Assembly: GCF_001455205.1 (NCBI RefSeq) | Contig: NZ_CP013341.1 | Location: 124,001-188,000, forward strand | Direction: 5' to 3' | DNA from: Nitrosomonas ureae | Lineage (GTDB): Bacteria > Pseudomonadota > Gammaproteobacteria > Burkholderiales > Nitrosomonadaceae | Length of the DNA stretch: 64,000 nt | Shown here: positions 62,489 through 64,000 of the stretch, in pieces | Numbering within the stretch: position 1 is the stretch's first letter | Layout of the letters: each line of letters begins with the position of its first letter | Program-made: the position numbers and the translations under genes | The notes under the pieces: generated by a model | The model's database searches: none | What the model was told of the DNA's origin: nothing | The model's input: the letters and a program-made list of their open reading frames with translations, nothing else

Positions 62489-63241
62489 ATGAGTGATATA
62501 TCACTAAAAGTTTTAACCTATAATATTCACAAAGGATTCAGTGCAACGAATTTGCGTTTCATCCTACATGAAATAAAGAATTCCCTACGTCATATTGATG
62601 CTGATATCGTTTTTCTACAGGAAGTACATGGTGAACGTAGAATATCTAATCAGCGATTTGATAATTGGCCCAATACTCAGCAGTTTGAATTTCTTGCCGA
62701 TCAAGTTTGGCATCACTATGCTTATGGTAAAAATGCCATTTATAATTCCGGGCATCATGGGAATGCAATACTAAGTAAATATCCTATTATTGAATGGGAT
62801 AATATTAATGTTTCAATGTTACGATCGGCCAGTAGAAGCCTGTTGCATGGAGTTATCCACATTCCTGAAACCGATCAGAAAATTCACATCATTTGCATTC
62901 ATTTCGGGTTATTTGGACGCGAAAGGAAGCGTCAACTTTCAGCATTAGTCAAGCGAATCAGCACGCATGTATCAGCCAGTGAACCGTTAATTATTGCAGG
63001 CGACTTTAATGATTGGCGTGAACAGGCCGAACACTATTTGCATCGTGACCTGGGTGTTAAAGAAGTATTTAAAATTACCCGTGGAGCATACGCACGCACA
63101 TTCCCAGCCTGGATGCCGGTATTGTCAATGGACCGCATCTATTATCGAGGGCTCGATATTATCGACTGCAATCGTCTGCATGGTCAGCCATGGCACCGAT
63201 TGTCAGACCATATCCCGCTTCTTGCAGAGTTTAGGCTCTGA
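62489..63241 (+). CDS. Endonuclease/exonuclease/phosphatase (EEP) family protein
   Basis: 250 residues. EEP fold: LTYNIHKGFS, the metal Glu in VFLQEVHGER, IHIICIHFGLFGRERKRQL, the Asp/Asn pair GDFNDWREQAE and the catalytic His in LSDHIPLLAEF. The type is that of YbhP, often beside cardiolipin synthase genes, so a lipid phosphate substrate is possible. It ends two bases before the convergent lon gene. Confidence 0.88.
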   Translation: MSDISLKVLTYNIHKGFSATNLRFILHEIKNSLRHIDADIVFLQEVHGERRISNQRFDNWPNTQQFEFLADQVWHHYAYGKNAIYNSGHHGNAILSKYPIIEWDNINVSMLRSASRSLLHGVIHIPETDQKIHIICIHFGLFGRERKRQLSALVKRISTHVSASEPLIIAGDFNDWREQAEHYLHRDLGVKEVFKITRGAYARTFPAWMPVLSMDRIYYRGLDIIDCNRLHGQPWHRLSDHIPLLAEFRL

Positions 63242-63243
63242 TT

Positions 63244-64000
63244 TTAATGCTTAATGACAGATTCTATTAAATTTTCTTCGTTATTTGATGATAAAGCTGG
63301 TTGCACAATCGGAGTAGAGTGCAGCTCTGGCTTATGCTCCAATGCTAAATCAATCACTTGATCTATCCACTTAACAGGGTAAATAGTCAAATTATTTTTT
63401 ATATTTGAAGGAATTTCGGTTAGATCCTTCACATTCTTGTCAGGAATAATTACCGCTTTTATACCACCCCGATGCGCTGCCAGCAATTTTTCCTTTAGTC
63501 CGCCGATCGGCAGTACCTCACCTCTTAAAGTAATTTCACCTGTCATAGCTATATCAGCACGCACTGCAATATTTGTTAAAACCGATATCATTGCAACGCA
63601 AATACCAATCCCCGCACTAGGGCCATCTTTCGGCGTTGCACCTTCTGGCAGATGTATGTGAATATCATTCTTTTGATAAAAATCCTCGGATATGCCCAAC
63701 AAATGAGCTCGTGCTCGAACTACAGAAAGAGCCGCCTGGATAGACTCCTGCATCACCTCTCCCAGCTTACCCGTTGTAATGGTTTTTCCTTTTCCTGGCA
63801 ATACCGCAGCTTCTATGGTCAATAATTCGCCCCCTACTTCTGTCCAAGCCAATCCGGTTACTTGTCCAATTTGATTTTTTTCTTCTGCAACGCCATAAGT
63901 ATAGCGCCTAACTCCAAGGAATTTATCCAGATTACGTGATGTCACAGAAATTTTACGTTTTGCTTTCTTAAGTAATAGTGCTTTTACAGCTTTCCGGCAA
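63244..64000 (-). CDS. lon: ATP-dependent Lon protease, C-terminal part (5' end off window)
   Basis: 252 codons open to the right edge. Seen: the end of the AAA+ lid (CRKAVKALLLKKAKRKISVT), NLDKFLGVRRY, then the P-domain with catalytic Ser in PKDGPSAGIG and Lys in GGLKEKLLAAHRGG. It degrades misfolded and regulatory proteins. The tail after KWIDQVIDLALE is longer than in E. coli Lon, about 30 polar residues ending ESVIKH. The N-terminus and Walker motifs lie outside. Confidence 0.96.
   Translation of the reverse strand, partial: CRKAVKALLLKKAKRKISVTSRNLDKFLGVRRYTYGVAEEKNQIGQVTGLAWTEVGGELLTIEAAVLPGKGKTITTGKLGEVMQESIQAALSVVRARAHLLGISEDFYQKNDIHIHLPEGATPKDGPSAGIGICVAMISVLTNIAVRADIAMTGEITLRGEVLPIGGLKEKLLAAHRGGIKAVIIPDKNVKDLTEIPSNIKNNLTIYPVKWIDQVIDLALEHKPELHSTPIVQPALSSNNEENLIESVIKH

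Overview
The window looks like chromosome of an ammonia-oxidising betaproteobacterium close to Nitrosomonas. The evidence is a form I RubisCO operon with its own CbbR and CbbQ/CbbO activase but no carboxysome genes, betaproteobacterial-type housekeeping genes (rimP-nusA-infB-rbfA-truB, nrdAB, pgsA, uvrC, lon), and moderately AT-rich DNA with AT-rich spacers. The species call is inference from remembered protein families; no 16S rRNA gene is present.

Layout. 1-2471: a large STAND NTPase with tetratricopeptide repeats, running off the left edge. 2578-5614: DUF2905 protein, lipocalin, two tandem small membrane proteins (one frameshifted) and an MBL-fold hydrolase. 5656-7623: acetyl-CoA synthetase. 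7895-13974: the rimP-nusA-infB-rbfA-truB transcription/translation operon behind a leader with a terminator hairpin. 14085-16558: rimO and two membrane proteins. 16674-22958: cbbR divergent from cbbLSQO. 22973-32484: HD-GYP protein, class II aldolase, Hsp15, a hydrolase-OsmC fusion, a DUF4214-like protein, a NarL-type two-component pair and a secreted glycosidase-like protein. 33178-36056: on one strand, a small membrane protein, UspA, a SulP transporter and another small membrane protein too short for usual ORF cut-offs. 37126-46630: ilvE, a zinc-finger protein, phosphohexomutase, NAD synthetase, a BepA-like protease, a MacAB-type exporter and a small lipoprotein. 46980-52176: accessory stretch with a ParDE remnant, UMF1-type MFS transporter, fumC, a hairpin MITE-like element, a toxin-antitoxin pair, a duplicated fumC 5' end, REP-like repeats and a GC-rich TIR-domain protein. 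52285-64000: nrdAB, DUF188 protein, pgsA, uvrC, tautomerase, UDG, three tRNAs (Pro, Arg, His), a CarS-like/CDP-alcohol transferase pair, an EEP hydrolase and the 3' part of lon.

The candidate for an undescribed system is a family of four very small membrane proteins (4038, 4335, 33178 and 35883) sharing an N-terminal Q-I-F/K-I-F/Q-I-Y start and a C-terminal [IL]-[ST]-D...L-Y-x-x-Y-L helix. Two loci of this family carry the same operator-like array, TGTGAA repeated at exact 11-bp spacing (four copies at 3931-3969, three plus one degenerate at 36139-36177). One-turn spacing of this kind is typical of OmpR/PhoB-family response regulators. Two members lie next to a UspA-SulP pair, which suggests a stress- or ion-responsive membrane regulon. 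Other notable signals are an RBS-sequestering hairpin with a 15-codon ORF between cbbL and cbbS, a 28-bp inverted repeat at 33017-33117, and the fumC duplication that brackets the toxin-antitoxin module.
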